From Candidatus Uhrbacteria bacterium RIFOXYB12_FULL_58_10 (GTDB lineage: Bacteria > Patescibacteriota > Patescibacteriia > UBA9934 > GWF2-40-263): 10,054 nt of DNA. The notes below the pieces were generated by a model that was not told the DNA's origin, searched no databases, and saw only the letters and a program-made list of their open reading frames with translations. The DNA is taken from positions 1-10,054 of the forward strand of contig CALQZE010000003.1 of the NCBI GenBank assembly GCA_943348955.1. Direction: 5' to 3'. Of this stretch, positions 1-6,003 are shown one piece after another (the stretch's first letter is position 1; each line of letters starts with the position of its first letter). A program made the position numbers and the translations under genes.

Positions 1-179
1 AATTAGTGAAAGTTGATCAGGAAGCCGCGAAACAAGTTCTTGCGGAAGTTGCAGAGATGATTCGTTACTCCGCACGTGCATTGTCGTGCATTATCCCAAG
101 TGCTAGTGAGGAAATTTTACGTCGCTATGGTACAATCATCGCAATAGGGGATCCTTTATTTCCTCGACGTGATGCATAA
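1..179 (+). CDS. metG: Methionyl-tRNA synthetase, C-terminal end (partial)
   Basis: An open frame enters from the left edge (first full codon at base 3) and stops at TAA 177-179, giving the last 58 residues of a protein. The helical stretch (VDQEAAKQVLAEVAEMIRY), then a SCIIPSASEEIL segment and a terminal GDPLFPR, resembles the end of the helical anticodon-binding domain of MetG, which commonly ends in a G/K-x-PLFPR motif. MetG charges initiator and elongator tRNA-Met with methionine in the cytoplasm. Context supports the call, because metG is often followed by tatD, as it is here with cvpA between them. The catalytic domain lies outside the window, so the assignment rests on a short tail plus synteny. 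Another class I synthetase of the same subgroup cannot be fully excluded. Confidence 0.72.
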   Translation, partial: LVKVDQEAAKQVLAEVAEMIRYSARALSCIIPSASEEILRRYGTIIAIGDPLFPRRDA

Positions 180-187
180 AATTCCGT

Positions 188-727
188 ATGGCGTACATTG
201 ACATTGTTCTCATGGTTCTCGTCGGAGCGTTTGCTCTGTTCGGATTATTCTACGGTCTCTTCCGGACACTCGGTTCTATTATTGGAACGATTGTCGCGAT
301 TATGTTTGCAGATCGTTTGATGGGACCTGCATTTCACACGTTCGGATTTATTTTCGGCGGTGGAGCAATCGCACAAGTCATCTTATTCGTCATTGTCTTT
401 TTCTTGGTTTCACGTGTTGTCGGAATTCTTCTTTGGTTGATTGGAAAAGGACTTGGAATTTTATCATGGATTCCATTTGCAAAATCGATTGATCGATTAC
501 TCGGTGGATTATTCGGATTTATTGAAGGTGTCGTTATTGTTGGTATTGGTTTGTTCTTTGCTTCACATGTTCTTCCATCAACCATGTTGACTCCAATGAT
601 TGAAACTTCTAAAGTCGCAAAATATCTTGTTGATACGGTTGCAATGTTGCAAGGATTTCTTCCGATTGCAGCAAAAAATGTGATTGACGCTGCTTTAAAA
701 TCTGCTTCAATTGTCATTCCAAAATAA
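188..727 (+). CDS. cvpA: CvpA family membrane protein
   Basis: This is a 179-residue, very hydrophobic protein. It begins with a short segment (AYIDIVLMVLVGAFALFGLF) followed by YGLFRTLGSIIG, which matches the family pattern of an N-terminal D-I-x-L membrane helix and then a G-x-x-R-G/T loop. About four membrane helices are visible, near residues 4-22, 27-42, 60-84 and 105-126. A more polar C-terminal tail (about 135-179) follows. CvpA was named for colicin V production, and its general role (envelope homeostasis, purF linkage in enterobacteria) is poorly defined. The ATG at 188 lies 8 bases after the preceding stop and has no evident Shine-Dalgarno sequence. Tight spacing to the flanking genes suggests one transcript. 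The family call is fairly secure; a specific function here is not. Confidence 0.8.
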   Translation: MAYIDIVLMVLVGAFALFGLFYGLFRTLGSIIGTIVAIMFADRLMGPAFHTFGFIFGGGAIAQVILFVIVFFLVSRVVGILLWLIGKGLGILSWIPFAKSIDRLLGGLFGFIEGVVIVGIGLFFASHVLPSTMLTPMIETSKVAKYLVDTVAMLQGFLPIAAKNVIDAALKSASIVIPK

Positions 728-732
728 ATCTT

Positions 733-1617
733 ATGTTTATTGACTCTCACTGTCACGTCCATTTTCAGGCTTACAAAGAAGACATGGATGAAGTGATCAA
801 ACGAACCCTGGCAAACGGGGTTTTTATGATTACGGTTGGAACACAACAAGATACAAGTCGTCTCGGTCTTGAAGTTGCTGGACGTTATGAAGGCATTTGG
901 GCATCTGTTGGGGTACATCCAAATCATCTTACAGCTCAAACATTTTTTGATGATGATGAATTGCCACCGGAAGATCAGGCAACGCCGCGTATTAAAACGC
1001 GTGCGGAAGTTTTTGATCCTGCCTATTATCGTGAGCTTGCAAAACATCCAAAATGTATTGCAATTGGAGAATGTGGATTGGATTATTATCGATTACCGGA
1101 AGATGTTGATCGTGACGAAGTTGTTGCGATACAAAAACAAACGGTTCGCGCACAGTTTGATCTTGCTGATGAACTTGGATTGCCGGTGATCGTTCACTGT
1201 CGAGACGCATATGCGGATCAACTTGAAATTGTAAAAGAATATACGCGAGTGGGGAAGTTACAACAACGCGGAGTCATTCATTGTTTCGCAGGAAACCTCG
1301 AGGAAGCAAATGCGTTTGTCGCGGAAGGTTTTTTGCTCGGGTTTACGGGAGTCATCACGTATCCGCCAAGAAAAACAGATGCGCTCACGGACGGACTCAC
1401 GATGTCTCAACTTGTGATTCGTGAAATTCCGCTTGAACATCTGTTAATAGAAACCGATTCACCTTATCTCACTCCGGTTCCACATCGAGGAAAACGAAGT
1501 GAACCGTCTTTCGTAAAATTTGTTGCACAAAAAGTTGCAGAGATCAAAAATATTTCGATAGATGAAGTTGAGCGTGTCACATTTGAAAATGCAAAACGAT
1601 TATTTCAGATAAAATAA
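733..1617 (+). CDS. tatD: TatD family metal-dependent hydrolase / DNase
   Basis: This 294-residue protein has the full set of TatD amidohydrolase-superfamily motifs. H6 and H8 (DSHCH) form the first metal pair, followed by SVGVHPNHL. E113 is the bridging glutamate in IGECGLDYYR, H155 lies in PVIVHCRDA, H183 in GVIHCFAG, and D242 in LLIETDSPYL. The C-terminal basic stretch PHRGKRSEPSF is also typical. Family members are cytoplasmic TIM-barrel 3'-5' exonucleases or phosphodiesterases involved in DNA repair and RNA or DNA turnover. The protein is about 30-35 residues longer than common TatD proteins. The extra length sits between GVHPN and IGECGLD, in an acidic segment starting FFDDDELPPEDQ. It starts 5 bases after cvpA, without a Shine-Dalgarno sequence. 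YcfH/YabD-type paralogues cannot be told apart from TatD by sequence inspection. Confidence 0.93.
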   Translation: MFIDSHCHVHFQAYKEDMDEVIKRTLANGVFMITVGTQQDTSRLGLEVAGRYEGIWASVGVHPNHLTAQTFFDDDELPPEDQATPRIKTRAEVFDPAYYRELAKHPKCIAIGECGLDYYRLPEDVDRDEVVAIQKQTVRAQFDLADELGLPVIVHCRDAYADQLEIVKEYTRVGKLQQRGVIHCFAGNLEEANAFVAEGFLLGFTGVITYPPRKTDALTDGLTMSQLVIREIPLEHLLIETDSPYLTPVPHRGKRSEPSFVKFVAQKVAEIKNISIDEVERVTFENAKRLFQIK

Positions 1618-1639
1618 AACTCGAGAAAGATTCTCGAGT
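1608..1639 (-). terminator. Intrinsic terminator of the 1639-2523 gene, convergent with tatD
   Basis: A perfect 9-bp inverted repeat (ACTCGAGAA / TTCTCGAGT, 1619-1627 and 1631-1639) encloses a 3-base loop. Read on the - strand it is followed directly by TTTATTTTATC (1618 downward), the U-rich tail of a Rho-independent terminator. The outer arm reaches into the TGA stop of the - strand gene (1639-1641). On the + strand the hairpin begins just after the tatD stop but no T-tract follows, so for tatD it may only protect the 3' end or stop transcription weakly. Confidence 0.75.
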
Positions 1640-2523
1640 CAGGGAACGGGTTCGTCTGCCGGTTTGATTCCGGTGACGTAGTGGTATTGGTACTTTGGAG
1701 AGTTTGGGTTGATACCGAGTTCGAGTTCGTTGATGCAGACGGCCATGTGTCGGCCAAAATTGCACTTATCGAATCCGGCACAGCCATTCTGATAATGAGT
1801 CATGCGAGCTTTCCATCCCGCGAGTCTTTGTTGTCCAAGCGGTTGATTCGCATCACCTTCCTTGCGACTGAGAATCAACGCCTGCTCGATGGCCTCTCGA
1901 GCAGAATGCCAGGTTGGCAATTGTAAGAGCTGTACAACAGCGGCGGGTAAAACCGACGGTTTTTTTGGTTCAACCTTCGGCGGAAACGACAGTTCAGGAG
2001 CCGGTGTTGGCGCAGCTGCTTCCGTCGTTTGATTCGGACGACGGTCTTGTCGACCTTGTTGTCTGTCCGCTCTTGCTTCGCGTCGTTCACCCTCACCTCG
2101 AGGTTTGGCCTCCGGTGCTTTTGTTGCAGGGGCTCCGACAAGGATCACTCCCGCCATCGGAAGATCTTGAACGTCGATCGCGTTTGTTGTCCTTGCTACT
2201 GCGGGTTGAACAGCATCTGCTGCAACGGCTGCATCTGGTGCTTCTTCAACGTCCGCATCCAGTTGCTGCAAAAGACCGCTCAATTTGTAACCGCATTTGC
2301 TGATGTATTCTGCACGATTCGCAAGGAACCGAGAGATATTGTCGAGAACGTCTTGTCCTCCCTCGTAGTCCGGCAACTCTGCCGATTCCTCAGCAGTAGG
2401 CTGCCAGTCTTCTCCGAGATGTTGAATGTGCACAGTGTCTGATTCTTGTTCGGCACCGTTACCGAACAAGCCAAAATGTGCCTGAAGTCGATCTTCTGTC
2501 TCGTCTCGCACGTTGTCCGTCAT
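1639..2523 (-). CDS. Hypothetical protein with disordered linker and Cys/His-containing C-terminal region
   Basis: I do not recognise this 294-residue protein. Three regions can be seen. Residues 1-100 are acidic, with a probable helical stretch at about 55-90. Residues about 91-190 are low-complexity, rich in A, P, E, R and Q, and probably disordered, with an arginine-rich core near 141-162. Residues about 191-294 look folded and contain aromatic residues and three cysteines (C248, C254, C263) with H259 between them. No membrane segment or signal peptide is visible, so it is probably cytoplasmic. The gene has its own promoter (-35 at 2573-2578), a GGAGG four bases before the ATG, and a terminator at its stop. 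It is transcribed away from the 2757-4394 gene, with which it shares raised G/C content and low-complexity A/P/E/K segments. That suggests, without proving it, a common origin or role. Confidence 0.8.
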   Translation of the reverse strand: MTDNVRDETEDRLQAHFGLFGNGAEQESDTVHIQHLGEDWQPTAEESAELPDYEGGQDVLDNISRFLANRAEYISKCGYKLSGLLQQLDADVEEAPDAAVAADAVQPAVARTTNAIDVQDLPMAGVILVGAPATKAPEAKPRGEGERREARADRQQGRQDRRPNQTTEAAAPTPAPELSFPPKVEPKKPSVLPAAVVQLLQLPTWHSAREAIEQALILSRKEGDANQPLGQQRLAGWKARMTHYQNGCAGFDKCNFGRHMAVCINELELGINPNSPKYQYHYVTGIKPADEPVP

Positions 2524-2527
2524 GATG

Positions 2528-2532
2528 CCTCC
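2528..2532 (-). promoter_or_regulatory. Shine-Dalgarno site of the 1639-2523 gene
   Basis: On the - strand the sequence reads GGAGG, then CATC, then ATG at 2523. The spacing of 4 bases is short but workable, and the site supports this ATG as the start. It contrasts with the flanking housekeeping genes, most of which lack a recognisable site. Confidence 0.7.
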
Positions 2533-2544
2533 GTGAAAATGGAC

Positions 2545-2560
2545 CCTGCAATGTAGCAGG
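2545..2560. repeat. Inverted repeat enclosing the - strand -10 element (possible operator)
   Basis: CCTGC (2545-2549) and GCAGG (2556-2560) form a perfect 5-bp inverted repeat. The 6 intervening bases are exactly the -10 hexamer of the - strand promoter. A dimeric regulator bound here would block RNA polymerase. On the + strand the repeat is followed by ATTTTT, so a weak hairpin terminator is an alternative reading, though no + strand gene lies just upstream. Confidence 0.4.
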
Positions 2561-2578
2561 ATTTTTCGAATTTGTCAA
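2550..2578 (-). promoter_or_regulatory. Sigma-70-type promoter of the 1639-2523 gene
   Basis: On the - strand a perfect TTGACA (2578-2573) is followed by a 17-base spacer and TACATT (2555-2550; four of six matches to TATAAT). Transcription would start near 2543, giving a leader of about 20 bases that includes the GGAGG. The -10 hexamer sits exactly in the loop of an inverted repeat at 2545-2560. Confidence 0.7.
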
Positions 2579-2625
2579 TGTAAATGGACGCAAAAATATC
2601 TTATAAACGCAGTGACTAGTGGTTT

Positions 2626-2642
2626 TTGTCGATACCCGACAA
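2626..2642. repeat. Inverted repeat upstream of the + strand promoter
   Basis: TTGTCG (2626-2631) and CGACAA (2637-2642) form a perfect 6-bp inverted repeat with a 5-base spacer. It ends 16 bases before the -35 box of the promoter for the 2757-4394 gene, between the two divergent promoters. It is a plausible regulator binding site, but a repeat of this size can arise by chance. Confidence 0.3.
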
Positions 2643-2658
2643 CTTTTGTAATGATTTC

Positions 2659-2687
2659 TTGACAAAAGCCTCACTTTTTGATACCTT
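2659..2687 (+). promoter_or_regulatory. Sigma-70-type promoter with extended -10, for the 2757-4394 gene
   Basis: A perfect TTGACA (2659-2664) is followed by a 17-base spacer and TACCTT (2682-2687). The -10 box itself is weak, but TGA directly precedes it, matching the extended -10 (TGn) element. Transcription would start near 2694, leaving a leader of about 60 bases before the preferred ATG at 2757. Confidence 0.65.
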
Positions 2688-2707
2688 CTGGAGCTGGTTT
2701 TCCCAGC

Positions 2708-2724
2708 CCTGATGTTTCATCAGG
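2708..2724 (+). promoter_or_regulatory. Leader hairpin of the 2757-4394 gene
   Basis: CCTGATG (2708-2714) and CATCAGG (2718-2724) form a perfect 7-bp inverted repeat with a TTT loop. It lies just downstream of the inferred transcription start. It would form a 5'-end hairpin in the mRNA, possibly protecting against 5' decay, or act as a DNA operator. It also buries the upstream in-frame ATG at 2712, which argues against that start. Confidence 0.5.
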
Positions 2725-2741
2725 TGAACAGTCCCCACAAC

Positions 2742-2748
2742 AGAGGAG
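2742..2748 (+). promoter_or_regulatory. Shine-Dalgarno site deciding the start of the 2757-4394 gene
   Basis: AGAGGAG is followed by 8 bases and then ATG at 2757. This is a near-ideal ribosome binding site. The upstream in-frame ATG at 2712 has no such site and lies inside a hairpin, so 2757 is preferred. Confidence 0.75.
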
Positions 2749-2756
2749 TGCATCAG

Positions 2757-4394
2757 ATGACATCACAGCAATCACGGTTCGCGAATATCATGGAGGCCGT
2801 TGGTCTTCGTGTGCTCGAGCCAGGTGCAGAGAAACCGCTCGAATTGAACGCTGTAGGTACTGCCATCGTTCGGCCGACCAAGATCGGCTACATGCGTCGG
2901 TTTGCCGCTTCGGTCTTCGAGTTTCTCGCGGAGATTGATCCGTCGGTGCGTTTTCGTGACCGGCAGCAGAACTTCGAGTGGAAGCTCGATTGCGCGCGCA
3001 AGCGTGCGGTGATGGATCCGGACGATCCCACCATTCCGTTCATCACGTTCTGCAAGTTCTGGATCAGCACGGACAACCAGAATCGCAAGCTCTTGAATCT
3101 CGACGTGAGTCTCCCGGATCCGAATGATCTGAAAACGGTCATGAAAGTTCGGGCAACTCCGCACGTTCTCTTCGACGGCGCGGGCGGTATTCTGCCGTAC
3201 TTCACGACCGAGATTCTGACACAGAAAGATGCGGAAGGTGTCGATCAAAACGTGGTGCGTTACCACATGAAGTCGATGCTCTGTATGGTCCTGCGTCCCG
3301 GCAATGCGCGTGATCCGTATCGAGTCGTTCCGTTCGGCCTCGCGGCTCCCGGCATGATCGAGACGTGGAATCAGGTCGCAGCCGAGTATCGCGATCGTGG
3401 CGAGTCGAGCCAGAAGTGGCCGGAAATCGCGGTGATGCCGAACAACCTGCGCGTCAAGCAAGGGATGCGCGTTCTCCTCTGGAAACCGAGCCGGCTCGCA
3501 GACAACGGCGACGGTACGTACAACTACGGCGAGATCCACGGACGTTTGATCAATTCCGTGAACGCGGAAGATCTCGCGAACCCGGATCAGAACCCCCAGA
3601 CGCTGAAGTGGGGTTTCGAAGGCAAGTACTACTTCCTGATCGTTCGAATGAATGACCAGGAGGTTCGGGTGAAATGTCTCGGCAAAGAAGGTGTTGCGGA
3701 TCTCCGGTCGGGGAAATTCAACTTGGAAGGAACGGGCCGTCTGGACGGATTTGCTGTCCTCGCTCTTGATCCGATCACGGCGAACGCCGACACTGTAATG
3801 CGCTTTGCCTTGAAGCTCGTCGAACTCGCGCCGCTCGATGTGTCGAATCCGGCGTACGCCTATGCGCTCAGCATCGGCGAAGTCAATCCGGGAACCGATT
3901 CTCCAAAGATCATGCGTGAAATTCTGCGCCCCATTGCCGTAACGTCGGCGATCATGGTGTGCGGCGAACTGAAGATCGCTCTTGAGGATTTCGTCGTGAA
4001 ACTCTCCGGCATTCAGGGACTGCCCTCCGTCGAAGAAGTTCTCGCAGGCGAAGAGCTCGAGACTGTCTGGTTCCGGAAATCCGGTGATGATGTTCTCGGT
4101 GCCTGGATCTCGAGCAAAATGGAAGCGAACTTCTCGTGGAAATCTTGGCTCCTGCGCAACATTCGTCTCGAACTGTTCCGCTTGATCTTGACCAGGGATG
4201 GGATTGCTCCACCTGCGAAGAAGCTCACCGTCAAAGCTGAAGAACCGAAGGTTGAAGATGCACCCGTTGTGCCTCCAACCGATACTCCTGCGGCCGCAGC
4301 TGCTGCTATCGAAGAAGAACCCGCTGATGCGACGCCTCCGACTACGCCCCGTCGGCGCGCGCGGAAAGCTCCTGAAGCGACGACTCCGTCGTAA
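2757..4394 (+). CDS. Large hypothetical protein with low-complexity charged C-terminal tail
   Basis: I do not recognise this protein. From the ATG at 2757 it has 545 residues; a longer frame from 2712 would give 560 but is disfavoured. Residues about 1-480 look like folded, soluble sequence with mixed helices and strands and many aromatic residues, for example FITFCKFW (95-102) and KYYFLIVRM (290-298). Residues about 484-545 form a disordered tail. It starts with lysine, proline and glutamate, passes through a poly-alanine run (512-517), and ends in a basic patch (PRRRARK, 531-537). No signal peptide, membrane segment, Walker motif or obvious catalytic motif is visible. The basic end could bind nucleic acid or an acidic partner, but this is only inference. 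The gene has its own promoter, leader hairpin, strong Shine-Dalgarno sequence and terminator, so it is monocistronic. It uses AAG, CTC, ATC and CGC/CGT codons and is richer in G/C than the atp and tatD genes. Confidence 0.85.
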   Translation: MTSQQSRFANIMEAVGLRVLEPGAEKPLELNAVGTAIVRPTKIGYMRRFAASVFEFLAEIDPSVRFRDRQQNFEWKLDCARKRAVMDPDDPTIPFITFCKFWISTDNQNRKLLNLDVSLPDPNDLKTVMKVRATPHVLFDGAGGILPYFTTEILTQKDAEGVDQNVVRYHMKSMLCMVLRPGNARDPYRVVPFGLAAPGMIETWNQVAAEYRDRGESSQKWPEIAVMPNNLRVKQGMRVLLWKPSRLADNGDGTYNYGEIHGRLINSVNAEDLANPDQNPQTLKWGFEGKYYFLIVRMNDQEVRVKCLGKEGVADLRSGKFNLEGTGRLDGFAVLALDPITANADTVMRFALKLVELAPLDVSNPAYAYALSIGEVNPGTDSPKIMREILRPIAVTSAIMVCGELKIALEDFVVKLSGIQGLPSVEEVLAGEELETVWFRKSGDDVLGAWISSKMEANFSWKSWLLRNIRLELFRLILTRDGIAPPAKKLTVKAEEPKVEDAPVVPPTDTPAAAAAAIEEEPADATPPTTPRRRARKAPEATTPS

Positions 4395-4407
4395 GCCAAT
4401 CACCCTG

Positions 4408-4437
4408 ACCGATCGTTTCCAAAACGTTCGGTTTTTT
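4408..4437 (+). terminator. Intrinsic terminator after the 2757-4394 gene
   Basis: The arms ACCGATCGTTT (4408-4418) and AAACGTTCGGT (4422-4432) pair over 11 positions with one internal T-T mismatch and a 3-base loop. A run of six T follows (4432-4437). The hairpin begins 13 bases after the stop codon and separates this gene from the ATP synthase promoter. The T-run also forms the left half of a perfect 16-base palindrome (4432-4447, TTTTTTAATTAAAAAA). Confidence 0.85.
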
Positions 4438-4473
4438 AATTAAAAAATCCTTTTTCGTGTTTTTAAAATAAGG

Positions 4474-4502
4474 TTGACCCGATTCCAAAAAACACATATA
4501 CT
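4474..4502 (+). promoter_or_regulatory. Promoter of the ATP synthase operon
   Basis: TTGACC (4474-4479; five of six matches) is followed by a 17-base spacer and TATACT (4497-4502; five of six). The region just upstream (about 4449-4470) is rich in T and A tracts and could serve as an UP element. Transcription would start near 4509, only about 15 bases before the ATG at 4524. The first gene would then have a very short leader with no Shine-Dalgarno sequence. Confidence 0.8.
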
Positions 4503-4523
4503 ATTGGCGCCTTTTTGATTTCT

Positions 4524-4766
4524 ATGAATTCAGACGCCCCTTATTATCGCCTCGCCATGAAAATATTCGCTGATTTCAGCGGATCCATTGCGGTTCCGGC
4601 GGTATTGGCAGCCCTTTTAGGCAAATGGTTGGATGAAAAATACCACACAGAACCTCGTTATCTAATAATTCTGCTGCTGGTCGCGTTTTTATCCACAGCC
4701 GTTCATCTTCAAAAGAAAGCAAAACAGTATCAAGCAGATTACGACCGTCTTCTCAACAAAAAATAA
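4524..4766 (+). CDS. atpI: AtpI/AtpZ-family ATP synthase accessory protein
   Basis: This is an 80-residue protein with two membrane helices (about 16-33 and 46-62). The motif LLGKWLDEKYHTEPRYLI matches the family signature G-x-x-LD-x-x-x-x-T-x-P at the loop between the helices. Members of this family (AtpI, AtpZ, ATPase_gene1) commonly head ATP synthase operons and help assemble the c ring or supply Mg2+/Ca2+. The sequence does not let me tell AtpI from AtpZ; the short two-helix form is closer to AtpZ. The ATG at 4524 is preferred over an in-frame TTG at 4515. Neither has a Shine-Dalgarno sequence, and the inferred transcript starts just upstream. The C-terminal tail is basic and faces the cytoplasm in the usual topology. 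Confidence 0.8.
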   Translation: MNSDAPYYRLAMKIFADFSGSIAVPAVLAALLGKWLDEKYHTEPRYLIILLLVAFLSTAVHLQKKAKQYQADYDRLLNKK

Positions 4767-4770
4767 TATT

Positions 4771-5616
4771 ATGCAACTTGTCATTCCACCTGCCGCGGCT
4801 GAATCGATTGGACACGTGTTTGGATTTCCGATTACAAACACCATGATCAACGGATGGATTGCTGTTGTTTTTTTTATTACGGTTGTTTTCTTTTTGCAGC
4901 GCAAAAAAAAACCTATTCCTCGTGGATTGCAAAATATTGCAGAAGGACTTGTTGAGTTCATGTTGAATGAAATTCAAAAAGTTACGGGTGATGCAAAGCG
5001 TTCACGACAATTTTTGCCGATTGTTGGAACGATCTTTCTTTTCATCTTGTTTTCAAACTGGATCGGACTTATTCCAGGAACGGGTTCCGTCGGAATCTGG
5101 GAAATGCATGAAGGCGCAATAGAACTTATTCCGCTTCTACGTCCTGCTGCCAGTGATTTGAATTTAACACTTGCCATCGCCGTGTTTGCTATTCTAACTT
5201 CACATTTTATTGGTCTCCGTTCCATTGGAATCGTAAATCACGTAAGTAAGTTTTTTAACATTCGAGGAATTTGGCGTTCATTTAAAAAAGGTCCCATTGC
5301 CATTGCCGTTGCGGTGATTGAGTTCGGTGTCGGTATTATCGAAATCGTGAGTGAATTTGCAAAAATCATTTCACTTTCATTACGTTTGTTTGGAAACGTT
5401 TTTGCGGGAGAAGTTCTTATGACCGTAATGCTCGGATTATTTTCATTCTTCTTGCCAATCCCATTTATTTTTCTTGAAATATTGGTCGGAATGATTCAAG
5501 CGACAGTCTTCTCGATGTTAACACTTGCATATCTTACAGTTGCCGTTTCATCACACGATGAACATGATGAGAAACACGAAGACTCGCATGAAGCGCACGT
5601 TAAAGCCGCCGCATAA
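4771..5616 (+). CDS. atpB: ATP synthase F0 subunit a
   Basis: Subunit a (281 residues) forms the two proton half-channels of F0 against the c ring in the cytoplasmic membrane. The essential arginine is R205, in the family motif SLSLRLFGNVFAGE. The final helix motif GMIQATVFSMLTLAYLTVA carries the conserved glutamine. Five to six membrane helices are evident, the first near residues 26-42, followed by a basic RKKKPIPRG loop. The C-terminus has an unusual run of His, Asp and Glu residues (H262, H265, H269, H273, H276). The gene starts 4 bases after the preceding stop, with no Shine-Dalgarno sequence, so translational coupling is likely. Confidence 0.97.
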   Translation: MQLVIPPAAAESIGHVFGFPITNTMINGWIAVVFFITVVFFLQRKKKPIPRGLQNIAEGLVEFMLNEIQKVTGDAKRSRQFLPIVGTIFLFILFSNWIGLIPGTGSVGIWEMHEGAIELIPLLRPAASDLNLTLAIAVFAILTSHFIGLRSIGIVNHVSKFFNIRGIWRSFKKGPIAIAVAVIEFGVGIIEIVSEFAKIISLSLRLFGNVFAGEVLMTVMLGLFSFFLPIPFIFLEILVGMIQATVFSMLTLAYLTVAVSSHDEHDEKHEDSHEAHVKAAA

Positions 5617-5626
5617 GTTTTGCGCG

Positions 5627-5924
<298 letters not shown>

Positions 5925-5938
5925 ACGATACTCGACGA

Positions 5939-5965
5939 ACGATTGTTGCGTTTCGTGACAATCGT
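5939..5965 (+). repeat. Inverted repeat / hairpin downstream of atpE
   Basis: ACGATTGT (5939-5946) and ACAATCGT (5958-5965) form a perfect 8-bp inverted repeat with an 11-base loop. It begins 14 bases after the atpE stop. The following bases (GGTTGGTTATTGTTTATC) are T-rich but interrupted, so it could be a weak attenuator or an mRNA-stabilising 3' hairpin. Confidence 0.55.
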
Positions 5966-6003
5966 GGTTGGTTATTGTTTATCTGTAGTTTTCAAATCAT
6001 TAA

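Noticed and set aside
334-1047. Open frame of 237 codons on the - strand across cvpA and tatD.
   Set aside because: It runs antisense to two genes with clear family motifs, and its product has a random-looking composition.
1914-2442. Two overlapping + strand frames (1914-2303 and 2029-2442) opposite the - strand hypothetical gene.
   Set aside because: No SD site or promoter. Compositions rich in Leu/Arg or Cys fit out-of-frame reading. The - strand frame is longer and has promoter, SD and terminator.
2545-2570. Inverted repeat followed by ATTTTT on the + strand, read as a terminator.
   Set aside because: The stem is only 5 bp, and no + strand gene ends nearby. Its exact bracketing of the - strand -10 box makes an operator reading at least as likely.
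3501-3540. DNGDGTYNYGE in the large hypothetical protein, resembling a calcium-binding loop or an adhesin-repeat motif.
   Set aside because: It occurs once, lacks the alternating acidic ligands of an EF-hand, and has no repeated domain around it.
2772-4403. Long open frame (543 codons) on the - strand, opposite the large hypothetical gene.
   Set aside because: Its predicted product is dominated by Arg, His and Phe with no domain-like pattern, as expected for the antisense of a G/C-rich gene. It has no promoter or Shine-Dalgarno sequence. The + strand frame has promoter, SD site and terminator.
4432-4447. Perfect 16-base palindrome TTTTTTAATTAAAAAA considered as an operator or integration site.
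   Set aside because: It is explained by the terminator T-run meeting the A/T-rich upstream region of the atp promoter.
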